Shown here in pieces: positions 45,700 through 56,959 of a stretch of DNA of 64,000 nt (positions are counted from its first letter, which is position 1; each line of letters begins with the position of its first letter). Below the pieces are notes generated by a model, which saw only the letters and a list, made by a program, of their open reading frames with translations, searched no databases and was not told where the DNA came from. Origin of the DNA: Panulirus ornatus (Eukaryota; Arthropoda; Malacostraca; Decapoda; Palinuridae); NCBI RefSeq assembly GCF_036320965.1, contig NC_092241.1, positions 7,704,569 to 7,768,568 of the forward strand, written 5' to 3'. Both the position numbers and the translations under genes were made by a program.

Positions 45700-45800
45700 C
45701 CACGTTACCCGTCATCCGTTCCCTCTCTCATCCCAACCATTTTACCTACAATCCGGTTTCTCTCTCTCTCTCTCTCATCCGCCCATGTTACCCGCAATCT

Positions 45801-45875
<75 letters not shown>

Positions 45876-45904
45876 CGTGCATATAACCCACAATCCATTC
45901 TCTC

Positions 45905-45974
<70 letters not shown>
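45700..45974. repeat. (CT)n tracts with the same insert inverted
   Basis: CT tracts separated by TCATCCGCCCATGTTACCCG CAATCTGTT (45776-45804, split), the exact reverse complement of the insert at 45327. Diverged forms lie at 45718-45765 and 45872-45898. Confidence 0.94.
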
Positions 45975-45977
<3 letters not shown>

Positions 45978-46074
45978 CGGCTGCCTTCACCTGCCGTCCT
46001 TCATCCGGTTACATAATCCGGTATCCGTCTCCCCCCCCCACCCCCCCAACCACGTGGTGTTTACATTCGGTAAA

Positions 46075-46325
46075 TGGGATGTGGGGTGGGTGGTGTTGGA
46101 GGAGGGGGGTGTTGGGTGTTGGAGGAGGGGGGTGTTGGGTGTTGGAGGAGGGGGGTGTTGGGTGGTGTTGGAGGAGGGGGGTGTTGGGTGTTGGAGGAGG
46201 GGGTGTTGGGTGTTGGAGGAGGGGGTGTTGGGTGTTGGAGGAGGGGGAGGAGGAGGAGCTGGTCATGGGTCAGACTCCGGTGGAGGAGGAGGAGGAGGAG
46301 ATGGTGGAGATGGTGGCGTAGCTGC
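46075..46325. repeat. G-rich ~21-bp repeat
   Basis: Units of GTGTTGGGTGTTGGAGGAGG, then GGAGGAGGA triplets. Many G3/G4 runs make it a quadruplex candidate. 46326-46850 has no recognisable gene apart from a doubled GGGAGGGAGGCGTA. Confidence 0.93.
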
Positions 46326-46852
46326 TGATGGAGAGGGAATTAAAAGAACGCCTTAAGGGGAAAGAAAATGGGAGTTAGGGGTCGGGATGGTGACTGGAAG
46401 AAGAGAAGAGGGTTGGTGTCTTTAAGCCATGATGGTAGTGATGGTGTAGTGGGAGATGGATAGAGTAGAAAGGTAATGGGGGAAGGGGGATGAAGTGGGT
46501 AATTGGGATGTATGAAGCTTGAGGGAGGCGTAGGGAGGGAGGCGTAGGGAGGGAGGTGGGGTAAACTTGTGTCGATGTAGGTCATGGAGAGAGAAAGAAG
46601 CGACGGAACCATACCCGCCACCCTCACTTCCTGCCACCAGAGATCCCCAGTCCCAGTGTTGCAGTTCAGAACCACAATTGCACCGAACCATCCAAACTCG
46701 CACACAGGCCGTTCACAAGAATCGCTCCATCGCTACCCACTGTGAGCATCAAAAATACGCTACAGTGTTTAGATATATAGAGATGAGTTACAACCCCGCT
46801 ATATCTGTTGTGTACATTTTCTGTCTATATTTTCTCCTTATATTTTCAGGGG

Positions 46853-47035
46853 TAGAGCATGGAAGGGTTTGTGGAGCCTGGTTGTGTGGATAGGGAGCTG
46901 TGGTTTCGGTGCCTGGTTGTGTGGATAGGGAGCTGTGGTTTCGGTGCATTACACATGACAGCGAGAGAATGGATGTGGGTGAATGTGGCCATTTCCTCGT
47001 CTGTTCTTGGCGCTACCTCGGTAACGTGGGAACTG
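46853..47035 (-). mobile_element. LINE-like 3' fragment, inverted copy
   Basis: On the minus strand it reads ATGGCCACATTCACCCACAT, then CATGTGTAATGCACCGAAAC, CACAGCTCCCTATCCACACA and AGGCTCCACAAACCCTTCCA. These blocks occur in the same order at 47340-47452 on the plus strand. CCGAAACCACAGCTCCCTAT is internally duplicated here. I recall similar text from RTE-type repeats of decapods, but have not verified this. Confidence 0.6.
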
Positions 47036-47326
47036 TGTTTATTCATACGACACTCTTTTTTTTTTTTCGAATAAAACCGACTGAATCTTGATATAAGGTC
47101 AATGATCATCGTCTCTACGCCCCAGGGTCTTTTACGTCGCCTTGGTTCCGTCAAGGGTCGAGGGAGGTCACAGAGGAACTGAGGTCAAAGGTTAATCAAG
47201 TGCAGGTACGAGGGTAATGGAGGTCACACAGAGGAAGATGCTATCTTCAGACAGAGAAATCTGTTTCATCCGGGAATAATATTAAGTGATCCCTTCCCCC
47301 TTTTCTTTCTCTCATATTTGCTCATC

Positions 47327-47545
47327 GAGGTAACGCCAGGAATAGACGAGGAAATGGCCACATCCGCTCACATCCATTCTCCCGCTGTCATGTGTAATGC
47401 ACCGAAACCACAGCTCCCTATCCACACATCCAGGCTCCACAGACCTTTCTTTCCATGGTTTACCCCGGATGCTTCACATGTCCTGGTTCAGTCACTGACC
47501 CCACTGATGTGTACTTATATCCTACACATTTTCGGAAGTACATCG
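47327..47545 (+). mobile_element. LINE-like 3' fragment
   Basis: AATAGACGAGGAAATGGCCA through CCACAGACCTTTCTTTCCAT and GGTTTACCCCGGATGCTTCA. The first ~120 bp is the inverse of 46853-47035, giving a ~120-bp inverted pair around a ~300-bp centre. Confidence 0.6.
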
Positions 47546-47827
47546 TAGGACTTTAAGGACAGGATAGAAGTTGGGGTCACCATGTTGACATATTCTGTTT
47601 TCTATAATGTTATAGCGTCACAGTGATCGTCTGGTCATGGCATGAGTTTGATTCAGTAGAGGTAGGCTTGTACTTTATTTCTTAGCATAATAGTGATGAT
47701 GATAATGATAAAGATAATAGTAATAATAACTAATAATATAATGGTAATTTGATACTCATAACTACCACTATTATTTTCATTATTATCATTACTATTATTC
47801 TCATTATTATTATTACTATTATTATTA

Positions 47828-47858
<31 letters not shown>

Positions 47859-47955
47859 CATTATAGACGGGAGATCATCATGACATTAATCTTGTCTGAC
47901 AACAAGGAGGGAGACAGGTAATTGGACTGTTTACCCAAACTGTTAAACGTCTGTT
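47546..47955. other. unique sequence and (ATT)n
   Basis: No gene. ATT/ATC triplets fill 47690-47865. Confidence 0.7.

Positions 47956-47960
<5 letters not shown>

Positions 47961-48037
<77 letters not shown>
47961..48037. repeat. (CT)n microsatellite
   Basis: Perfect CT tract. Confidence 0.97.
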
Positions 48038-48039
<2 letters not shown>

Positions 48040-48109
48040 CCCCCCAGGTGAAGCGCTTGAGGGCTGTTAGAATGCGTTTATAATGCCCCCATCTAAAAGG
48101 AAGAGGAAG

Positions 48110-48640
48110 TGAACTGACCTCCCGAATTAGAGAGATACATCTGTTCCGTTATACCTGGTAAAGAGCATGGGAAGAGTGTTGATCGAGAGGGTGGATGGCA
48201 TGTGCAATGTGATGCAGGAGTAGGGGAGGATGTTTTGGCAATTATTGATCTGAGGGAAAAACGTAAAATAAGGTTGACAGAGAGACTTCGTTGCAGGTGC
48301 CACGAATGTATGGGGGAGATGGGAAGTTTCTGTCGTGGACTGAGGAGTTTTTTTGGGGTTTTTTTTGCCACGTAGATAAGAGGATGTTGAGTGGTTACCC
48401 GGTGTAAAGGTGGGTCTGTATCAGTGGGGTGGTGATTCCACTTTAATTGCTCAATGTCCACATGAAGGGGGTTGGTGAGGAAGGTATATGTGGAGGGTAT
48501 TGAAGCGAGAAGCGGGGATGATGAAGGAGAAGGGGTACGGGGGGGTAGGCGGCACCAAATGTGAATCCATTGCTGTTTGAAGATGACGCGGCTCTGGTGG
48601 CCATCTCCGTAGAGAAACTGTAGAAGTTGGTGACAGCTTG
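48110..48640 (+). pseudogene. RTE-type LINE reverse transcriptase remnant
   Basis: Plus-strand pieces in shifting frames. GRVLIERVDGMCNVMQE (about 48169-48220) resembles the block before the palm domain. NPLLFEDDAALVA then falls at 48561-48602, with the catalytic F-x-D-D as FEDD at 48576-48587, followed by a stop (TAG at 48621-48623) and KLVT. The middle part has many stops and frame changes. Such enzymes make DNA from LINE RNA at the target site. This copy cannot. Family assignment rests on motif order recalled from RTE-like elements. Confidence 0.62.
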
Positions 48641-48649
48641 AATGGGTAT

Positions 48650-48955
48650 GTGTTTCTCCCCCCCCCCCCCCCCCTCCTTTCGTGTCATGCACACTTGACC
48701 CGGTCCTATGAATGCACAACTGACCCGATCCATACCATGCACGCCTGACGCGGTCCATACCATGCACACATGACTCTACTCATATCATGCACACCTGATC
48801 CGATCCCTACCATGCACACCTGACCCTATCCATACCATGCACACCTGACCCTATCCGTACCATGCACACCTGACTGGGTCCATTATCATGCATACTTGAC
48901 TCTGTCCATACCATGCATACCTGACGTGGCCCCCCCATGATCCCCACACGTGACT
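48650..48955. repeat. C run and ~22-26-bp CCATGCACACCTGAC repeat
   Basis: A 16-C run at 48659-48674 is followed by about ten degenerate units, CATACCATGCACACCTGACC. Confidence 0.9.
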
Positions 48956-49084
48956 CAGCCCTTATATATATATATCTCTCACCACACCTGGCACCTCCCA
49001 TCATGCATGCAAGCAGGTGGCCTCCAGATGTTTGATCATCACGTCAACCCCACATACTTTCCGCATGAGTTGAGCCATCTGCAT

Positions 49085-49087
<3 letters not shown>

Positions 49088-49148
<61 letters not shown>
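49088..49148. repeat. (CA)n microsatellite
   Basis: Perfect CA tract. 49149-49360 is pyrimidine-rich, no gene. Confidence 0.97.
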
Positions 49149-49150
<2 letters not shown>

Positions 49151-49360
49151 ATATAGGTCTGTCTCATGACTTACACAACCCTCCTTTTCTCTCTCTCTCT
49201 CTTCTCTCTTTCCCCTTTCCTCTTCATATTTCCTCCTCCTCCTCCTCCTCTTCCTCCTCCTCCATTTCCTCGGCCTCATTCACCTGACAGCCTCTCGTAA
49301 ACTGACCCACCTCCCCTCAACTGGTGCTGCTTACATCCTTCGCCTTGCTTTACCATCCTG

Positions 49361-49420
49361 TCTTCTTCTTCTTCTCCTTCTTCTTCTTCTTATTATTATT
49401 ATTCTTTTTCCTCTTCTTCT

Positions 49421-49453
<33 letters not shown>

Positions 49454-49722
49454 CCTTCTTCTTCTTCTTCTTCTTCTTCTTTTCCTCTTCTTCTCCTTCT
49501 TCTTCTTCTTCTTCTTCTTCTTCTTCTTCTTCTTCTTCTTCTTCTTCTTCTTCTTCTCCTTCCTCTTCTTCTCCTTCTCCTTCTTCTTCTTCTTCTTCTT
49601 CTTCTTCTTCTTCTTCTTCTTCTTCTTCTTCTCCTTCCTCTTCTTCTTCTCCTTCTCCTTCCTCTTCTTCTCCTTCTCCTTCTTCTTCTTCTTCTTCTTC
49701 TTCTTCTTCTTCTTCTTCTTCG
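49361..49722. repeat. (CTT)n polypyrimidine tract
   Basis: About 360 bp of CTT with CTC/CCT interruptions, the complement of the (GAA)n type at 18895. Phe/Ser-rich and Glu-rich frames are artefacts. Confidence 0.97.
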
Positions 49723-49769
49723 TTAATCTCGTATGTAATTACCTTTGTGGTGGCTACCAATTTGGACTG

Positions 49770-49860
49770 TACGTGGAGGGAGTTCTACGCTCTTTAGGTC
49801 CCCATTCCTCGAACATTCTCTACTTCCAAACAACTTTTTGAATTTCTGTTTGGGGTGCCT
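49770..49860. mobile_element. interspersed repeat fragment
   Basis: TGGAGGGAGTTCTACGCTCT, then CTCGAACATTCTCTACTTCC AAACAACTTTT (split). It matches 54770-54860 in order and spacing. Unknown family. 49861-50214 shows no gene. Confidence 0.5.
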
Positions 49861-50214
49861 GCATTCATTATGTCCTTATTTCATTCTATAATGAAGCCAG
49901 CGTCTGCATTGACTATGTCTTCATTCATTTCGTTCCATAATGAAGCCAGCACAACATCTCTCTCGATGGAATGTTCACCACTTCGTGAGTCTGGCTGGAA
50001 AACATGTAGGCTATGATCAGGTCGCTCCTCACCCTTCTCTTTTCCAAGGTAGGGAAAAATCAAGGCTTCGAACCTTTCCCCTCCCATTCAGCCCTCTCGT
50101 ACCCCCCTTCTCCGGGCCTTCTCAGTTAGTTCACTGCGCTTCTGTAAGTGTGTTTGGTGACCAGACGTTGAGAAACACGTCCTGTTTGACACTCCCTTCA
50201 TCTTATATTTTATC

Positions 50215-50350
50215 TTAGTTTGCTTTGTCGCTGTCTCCCGCGTTAGCGAGGTAGCGCAAGGAAACAGACGAAAGAGTGGCCCAACCCACCCACATACACA
50301 TGTATATATACACACACGTCCACACACGCAAATATACATACCCATACATC
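50215..50350 (+). mobile_element. LINE-like 3' fragment (GTCGCTGTCTCCCGCG type)
   Basis: TTTGTCGCTGTCTCCCGCGT, TAGCGAGGTAGCGCAAGGAA, ACAGACGAAAGAGTGGCCCA, then CACATACACATGTATATATA. I recall this as a highly repeated decapod element linked to RTE-like LINEs (memory only, unverified). It has no coding potential here. Confidence 0.55.
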
Positions 50351-50680
50351 TCTTAGACTCCCTGATCTATGCACTTGAATACTATTTTGGTGTTTGACAG
50401 CAGACTGGTCGTAAACTTCTCTTTACTTCTCTTGGATGGGGACAGGTTATTAGACCCCCCTTTGGTCCCTCTTATTCATGGATTCCTTTACCTTATATCC
50501 TGCCAGACGAACATATATATTACGAAGACCACCTTTCACTGTATCCCCCCCCCCCTTCATCACCCTACATTTCACTCGGGTTTCAGGTCTCCTAGGCAAC
50601 GTATTAGAACAACTTCTCGCAATTTGGTTTCTGGGCCTTCCTTGTTAAGAAATTGTCTCCCCATCTCCTTCGTCCTGTTT
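50351..50680. other. no gene seen
   Basis: Unique sequence with a C run at 50547-50556. The 139-codon plus frame (50369-50788) runs into the next repeat and is unconvincing. Confidence 0.45.
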
Positions 50681-50684
50681 AACA

Positions 50685-51150
50685 GTTCATCTCCCCTTCT
50701 CCTCTCCCCGCTTCTTCAGCTGTTAACGATTTATCTCTCCATTTCTTCAGTTGTTAACAATTCGTCTATCCCACTCCTTAAGCTGTAAACAATTTATCTC
50801 CCCACTCCTTCAGCTGTAAACAGTTCATCTCCCCCACTCCTTCAGCTGTAAACAATTCATCTCCCCACTCCTTCAGCTGTAAACAATTCATCTCCCCCAC
50901 TCCTTAAGCTGTAAACAGTTCATCTTCCCACTCCTTCAGCTGTAAACAGTTCATGTTCCCACTCCTTCAGCTGTAAACAATTTATCTCCCCACTCCTTAA
51001 GCTGTAAACAGTTCATCTCCCCACTCCTTCAGCTGTAAACAATTTATCTCCCCCACTCCTTAAGCTGTAAACAATTCATCTTCCCACTCTTTGAGCTGTA
51101 AACAATTCATCTTCCCACTCCTTAAGCTGTAAACAATTGATCTCCCCACT
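50685..51150. repeat. 31-bp tandem repeat
   Basis: About 14 units of CTGTAAACAATTCATCTCCC plus CACTCCTTCAG with 30-32-bp length variation. The first units are the most diverged (CTGTTAACGATTTATCTC). Confidence 0.96.
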
Positions 51151-51159
51151 CTTGCAGTT

Positions 51160-51362
<203 letters not shown>

Positions 51363-51421
51363 ATTGTATAGTAGACTCCAATATTGTTACTGATTCATGA
51401 CCACCCTATATGTGTAAGAAG

Positions 51422-51423
<2 letters not shown>

Positions 51424-51499
<76 letters not shown>
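51424..51499. repeat. (CT)n microsatellite
   Basis: CT tract 63 bp after the long GA tract, so the two are complementary arms. Confidence 0.97.
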
Positions 51500-51502
<3 letters not shown>

Positions 51503-51520
51503 GAGTGAAAAAAAACACTC

Positions 51521-51602
51521 TGGCAGCGGTGGGATTCGAACCCACGCCTCCGAAGAGACTGGTGCCTTAAACCAGCGCCTTAGACCGCTCGGCCACGCTA
51601 CC
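51521..51602 (-). tRNA. tRNA-Leu (anticodon AAG)
   Basis: 82-nt type II cloverleaf on the minus strand. The acceptor GGTAGCG pairs with CGCTGCC, discriminator A. The D arm has A box TGGCCGAGCGGTC. The anticodon stem CTGGT/ACCAG has loop TTAAGGC, giving AAG (complement of 51566-51568). The long variable arm is TCTCTTCGGAGGC, and the T arm GTGGGTTCGAATCCCAC carries the B box. There is no intron. A run of eight T on the coding strand (complement of 51508-51515) is the terminator. It follows the canonical animal cytosolic tRNA-Leu(AAG), which after A34 editing to inosine reads CTT, CTC and CTA. It sits alone between a (CT)n tract and a long (TG)n tract. Confidence 0.97.
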
Positions 51603-51679
51603 TTGCTAGAGTGGGAAACTAGTGTGTACATTTCTAGGAAGGTTTTTTTTTTTTATGATACTGGTTTACACTGGCTGTA

Positions 51680-52167
<488 letters not shown>

Positions 52168-52174
52168 AAAGACA

Positions 52175-52240
52175 TGGTACATATGTACAAGGTCAAGAGA
52201 CCGGGGCAATACGAGTGTAAATCTATCTCCCTGTAACACA
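52175..52240 (-). mobile_element. microsatellite-linked element body
   Basis: Minus strand: ACAGGGAGATAGATTTACAC, TCGTATTGCCCCGGTCTCTT and GACCTTGTACATATGTACCA, then (CA)n. It matches 54455-54530 and 17995-18130. Confidence 0.55.
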
Positions 52241-52440
52241 CAAATAGTAATCACAAGTAGTAATCAAATAGTAATCACATGTAGTAATCACAAGTAGTAA
52301 CCACAAGAAGTAATCACAAAGGTAATCACAATAGCCACAAGTAGTAATCAGAAATAGTAATCAAGTAGTAATCACACGAAGTAATCACAAGTAATCAAGT
52401 GGTAATCACAAATGGTAATCACAAGTGGTAATCATAAGTA
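52241..52440. repeat. AGTAATCACA short repeat
   Basis: Degenerate 10-13-bp units AAGTAGTAATCACA. Continues the right side of the element at 52175. Confidence 0.88.
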
Positions 52441-52753
52441 GAACCTCTTCCTTCGTGAGGATTCTGCCAGTAACTTTTACCTCCCTACAGACATCTGGTA
52501 AGAGGCTTACTTTCCTAGAGTTTCTTATGAGTAACAGGTTACTTCCGTAACTAGCTTGGCTCGTCCTCCTTAGCTCTCTGCAATGAGCCGGCCTCTTCTC
52601 CCTCTTTGACTCCCTTTTCAGTGGAGTGCCTTCCTCCCGGCCCCTTTTCCCAGTTGCATTTCACTCCTCGAACACCACCTCTTCTCTTGTGTTGCCTTCC
52701 CCTCTCTCATAACCTCATTACTCATCATCCAGTTCACACTCCTCCTCCTCCTC

Positions 52754-52784
<31 letters not shown>

Positions 52785-53301
52785 CCCCTTCCCCCACTTT
52801 AGTCCCCCCCCACACTCCACCACTCAAAAAACTCCACCCCATCCACTCACACTCAGCTGCTCGAGGTGTATGCTCCATGGTTTTCTGACTTTGAATGCCC
52901 CCTTTCATGCACCTCTCTTTATGCATTGCTTTCATGTTCTTATGCATTTCTTCCCATTCATTCTACACTCCTCATTACATATGCATTCTACACTCCTCAC
53001 TACATATGCTGTTCCGCTGATTTCTGACGGAAGTCTGTGGTGTATTTTCTGTTCAGTTGACGAAACGAAGGATTTTCCTTTCGCCTGGAAAATGAAAACG
53101 TAAGGGGGAGGAGTACCTCCAGGACTACAGATCCCACCCCTCTTAGGCGCCTTCCAGGACACGAAAAAAAAATACATGAGTAATATTCACTGTCCCCTTA
53201 CATGTATGCGTAGATTATATGGTATACGTATCGTAGTCCCGCGTACAATGCTTCTCTTTTTTTTATCAGATCAGTGAGAGATGGAGGTGTCCAATGTGTT
53301 T

Positions 53302-53305
<4 letters not shown>
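52441..53305. other. no gene recognised
   Basis: A pyrimidine-rich block (52738-52800, CTC triplets) and unique sequence. The 165-codon plus frame (52606-53103) is Pro/His/Leu-rich through the pyrimidine block, and I recognise no domain. TATGCATTCTACACTCCTCA is tandemly repeated near 52980. Confidence 0.45.

Positions 53306-53350
<45 letters not shown>
53306..53350. repeat. (GA)n microsatellite
   Basis: Perfect GA tract. Confidence 0.96.
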
Positions 53351-53353
<3 letters not shown>

Positions 53354-54382
53354 CTGTAAGTGTAGGTTGTTGAAGTCTGAAGTAGGGGCGTAAGCTTTAA
53401 TGGTTAGTTTATTGAGTCGTTCGGGTGGAAGGGGGTCCCAACGCCTCTGCGAAGACCTAAGGTGAGGCGTAGATTAAGGTGGAGTGGATGATTTGTTTGC
53501 GAAGGATACCAGATTATTCTCTTCCTTGTCAAGAACAGGTGCCAGCAAATGTCCTGAGGACTTTGTGTTTGTTTATAACCAACCCCCCACCCCCAACCCC
53601 AGCAACAACACCACTGACAAAAAAATTAATGACCATTGAAATGACTTGACGAGAAATAAACGACTGCTCCCCCATCCCAGTCTTAAACGTGACCCGGCCA
53701 GACATCCGTCCATCTGAAACCATATTCCCCCAAACATGTATGTGTTACACTTTCTCCACTTCTCCCTAGACACTTTCCTTCCTCTACAACTTTGCAAATC
53801 ACAAATTCACCACATCACGAGACCGTTTCATGCCCAGAATACGTCCTCATAACCGAAAACACTGAACACCTGTTCCTAAGTGGTCCTGGACTCACGGCAC
53901 ACACAGATGCACACAATATATCACCATTCCTCAAGGCCTGTGGTGTCACGCGCTGTTCCATGGAATGGGTAGGAAGACAAAGGCATATGTGGGGAATATC
54001 GTGTGTGTGAGTGTGTCTGTGTCTGTGTGTGCAGCACCTCACACGTCTATAGGACGCACATACCACCCCCTCGATAACCTGAGTTCGAAACTGTCACCAG
54101 GCCACCGAGTTCGTCATATAATACCCATTCGTCCCTCTTACAGGTTCACCGTCGTTCCTAAAGGCGCCTGTCTTTCTCCCTCTCTATTACTACAGGCCCA
54201 GCAACCAGGAGGCAGCTTTTTACTCGCTGGCGAAGTCGATAAAAAGTTACCTCTTGTTGCCGAGTGTGAGAACTGGTTCCTGGGCGACCAATGAAGCCTA
54301 TAGTAACGGAGAGGGAGAGAAAAAAAACTGTTATTATATCACGATCGATTTGGCCGGTTTTTGTGTTTTTTTTCCCCGTTCT
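53351..54382. other. no gene recognised
   Basis: About 1 kb of mixed, largely non-repetitive sequence. Short frames (up to 109 codons, 53965-54294) have no recognisable domains. Confidence 0.4.
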
Positions 54383-54530
54383 CTGTGGCCCAGTGGTAGC
54401 GCGGCCGACGCCAAAATCTCCGAGACAGCGGTTCGAGTGGGTTTGTCATCACTGTTTGTGTGACAGGAAGAATTTTACACCTATGTTGCACGGTCTCTTA
54501 ACCTTGTGTATATATGTACCACATATGTGC
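54383..54530 (+). mobile_element. tRNA-derived SINE, second family
   Basis: Head: A-box-like TGGCCCAGTGGTAGCG (54386-54401) and B-box-like GGTTCGAGTGG (54430-54440). Body: GTGTGACAGGAAGAATTTTA, CACCTATGTTGCACGGTCTC and TTAACCTTGTGTATATATGT. This is the only copy in the window with head and body joined, which identifies the orphan bodies at 17995 and 52175 as probable 3' parts of the same SINE. Confidence 0.55.
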
Positions 54531-54544
54531 ACACATATACTCAC

Positions 54545-54710
54545 ACATGCACACCAGTCGAAGCCAGGTAACCATTAATGGACCAGCTAGCTTCGAAGTG
54601 AGGATGAACAGCTGAGTTAACTGTGGGCCGAGTTCCACGCGCAGGATCCGAGCCTCGTTGGGCCCGTGCGTGATTCATGGTCAACGACGCTAACCACTCT
54701 ACCACGAAGG

Positions 54711-54716
<6 letters not shown>
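54545..54716 (-). mobile_element. tRNA-derived SINE (family of 6457)
   Basis: Minus strand: GGTAGAGTGGTTAGCGTCGT (A-box region), GGCTCGGATCCTGC (B-box region, complement of 54641-54654), then CACAGTTAACTCAGCTGTTC ATCC (split) and GGTTACCTGGCTTCGACTGG TGTG (split). The head is complete and the (TG)n lies at its 5' side as well. Confidence 0.7.

Positions 54717-54758
<42 letters not shown>
54714..54758. repeat. (TG)n microsatellite
   Basis: TG tract abutting the SINE head. Confidence 0.96.
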
Positions 54759-54760
<2 letters not shown>

Positions 54761-54767
54761 GTATGAG

Positions 54768-54860
54768 GAGGGAGTTCTACACTCATGGGGCCCTCATGTA
54801 TTTCGAACTTTTCACTCTCAAACAACCTTTTAATCTTCCGTATGCTTACCACACACTCGC
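54768..54860. mobile_element. interspersed repeat fragment
   Basis: GAGGAGGGAGTTCTACACTC, ATGGGGCCCTCATGTATTTC, then AAACAACCTTTTAATCTTCC. Partner of 49770-49860. Its first 20 bases also resemble the start of the second SINE body. Confidence 0.5.
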
Positions 54861-54862
54861 TT

Positions 54863-54866
<4 letters not shown>

Positions 54867-54922
<56 letters not shown>

Positions 54923-54934
54923 ATATGTATATAT
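54867..54934. repeat. (AT)n microsatellite
   Basis: TA/AT tract with a GTGTGTAT tail. Confidence 0.96.
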
Positions 54935-55046
54935 TGTTTCGTAATCACCGCGAGTGGGGGAATATTGCACAAAAGACGAATCGTCGTAGTAAAAACTTTG
55001 TGTTTAATGGGCGAAGCGTGACATTGCCTTGACCCATTCTTGGTCC

Positions 55047-55071
55047 GGGGGGGGGGGGGGGGGGGGGGGGG
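55047..55071. repeat. G homopolymer (24 G)
   Basis: Run of about 24 G, followed by G-rich GGAGTGGAGTGG. Length is uncertain in any sequencing method. Confidence 0.85.
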
Positions 55072-55129
55072 AAGGAGTGGAGTGGAGTGGTGGTGTGTTG
55101 GGTTGGGGGGTTGCGGGGGGAGTGTTCTG

Positions 55130-55555
55130 TCTTGCACCTCCCTCCTCACTCCCTCTTTCACACCCCCTGACTTCCTCTCTCTCTCTCCCTCTCTCCTCAC
55201 TCCCTTCACCCTCCGCATCCCTCTCCTCGCTCCCTCCACTCTATACATGCCTCCACTCATTCCCTCCACCCGCTCCACATACTTCTCCTCTCTCTCTATC
55301 CCTCCACATCCCTCTCCTCACTCCCTCCACCCTCCACACACGCCTGCACACTCCCTCACCCAGCCCTCCGTTACCCTCCCTCATTTACCCCAGAACCCCT
55401 TCTTACCCCAGAGCTGTATGGCCCCCCCTCACCACTCCCCACCTGCCATCACCTTCCCTCTATATAATGCCCATCCCTCCCCACCCTTCCCTTCCTCTAC
55501 ATACCATCCTTTCCATCAAATACGACCATCACCACCCCACAACCACCCCATTTTA
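55130..55555. repeat. pyrimidine-rich CTCCCTCCACC region
   Basis: Degenerate ~26-34-bp units around CTCCCTCCACCCTCCACAT. Pro/Ser/Leu-rich frames of about 175 codons are low-complexity artefacts. Confidence 0.8.
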
Positions 55556-55612
55556 AAACTCGTAACGCCTTCTTGAACAGCCAAGATTTACGTTACGAAG
55601 CAAGACAACGAT

Positions 55613-55615
<3 letters not shown>

Positions 55616-55672
<57 letters not shown>
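55616..55672. repeat. (CT)n microsatellite
   Basis: Perfect CT tract. 55673-56230 is unique sequence without a recognisable gene. Confidence 0.97.
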
Positions 55673-55675
<3 letters not shown>

Positions 55676-56234
55676 CCCAGTGTTCTTGCCCCGCAGGAGC
55701 CACCGGTATAGTTCATATTCCACCCAATTCTTATAGCCAAGCTCGAGCGAAGGAGAGGTGGGCAAGGTTTTCCACGCTAAGGCCGCCGGGTCGGAGTCTG
55801 CTACCACAGACACAGACACACACACGTCAGATAATTGGTTCTTGGCTGGAGTAACGAAGTCATGCGCCCCTCTCACACTGACTGGGGTTTGGGTTTTCAA
55901 AAAAAAAAAAAATGGAAAGAGGGTCCCCCACACACCGTCATTTCTCGTTGTATCATTACGCTGTGTAATTTAAGGTTGCCTTGCCAATTGACGCCCTCTC
56001 GTTATCTTTTTTTTTTAATCTAGTTTCCAAATCTCACGATGGCTGAGTCATTACGATATATAAAAAAGAGAAGGTCATTATTTATTTTAAGAAAAAGGAA
56101 GACTATCTTTCATATCACGACCTAACCATCAACATGTAGAAAAACCAGTGAGAATGGCTTGAAAATTTTATTTAAGATATTAAAAAAAAATATACATGTG
56201 TTCCTGTGGGTGTGCTGGTTATTTCTGTTGGACC

Positions 56235-56700
56235 CCATGTGCTCGAACGAGGGTACGACCCTCGAGAATGAAAGTACGACCCTCGAGCACCAGGGGTACG
56301 ACCCTTCAACATGACGGTACGAGCCTTGGATGGTACAGCCCTTTTTGATGTCATGGCGAGACCTTTGACCTGGTGCTCATGGGGTCAGGTTTAATGCGAG
56401 TTGGTTATATACAAAGGTCGAAACGTCGTGTTTAAGGGTCGTACCGTCGTTCTCAAGGGTTGTACCCTCGTGCTCATAGGTCGTACCGTCGTGCTCAAGG
56501 GTCGCACCGTCGTGTTCAAAGGGTCGTACCGTCGTGCTCAAGGGTGATACCGTCGTGCTTAAAGTGTCGAACCGTCGTACTCAAAGGGCCGTACCCTCGT
56601 GCTCATAGGTCGTACCGTCGTGCTGAAAGGGTCGCACCGTCGTGCTCAAGGGTCGAACCGTCGTGCTCAAAGGCCGTATGTATGTGCTCCAGGGATTGAA
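56235..56700. repeat. tRNA-cluster monomer block at a distant site
   Basis: Forward units (CGAGGGTACGACCCTCGAGA) switch to reverse units (GGGTCGTACCGTCGTGCTCA) at about 56340-56410. This is the same organisation as in the tRNA-Gly cluster, here without a tRNA, cap or 5' flank. Confidence 0.88.
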
Positions 56701-56779
56701 ATGTTTTGTTGCCCTCATGAAGATGGCGACAGCTTCGCCCATGAACCAGGCATGCAAAGAAGCGCAACGTGTGAAAGCA

Positions 56780-56783
<4 letters not shown>

Positions 56784-56845
<62 letters not shown>
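56784..56845. repeat. (GA)n microsatellite
   Basis: Perfect GA tract. Confidence 0.97.
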
Positions 56846-56847
<2 letters not shown>

Positions 56848-56959
56848 TCTTTCTTTCCCATGAAGTAATGCGAGTCTTGAGAAATACTTTAGTATAGCGT
56901 TACACCGGAGAACAAGGCCGAAGCCAACTTGGTAGATTGTCCAAGGTCTTTTTTTTTTC

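Noticed and set aside
49324..49797. 157-codon Ser/Phe-rich frame
   Set aside because: Pure (CTT)n translation.
54383..54455. Functional tRNA
   Set aside because: Boxes are present but the acceptor and T stems do not pair, and it leads straight into a repeated SINE body.
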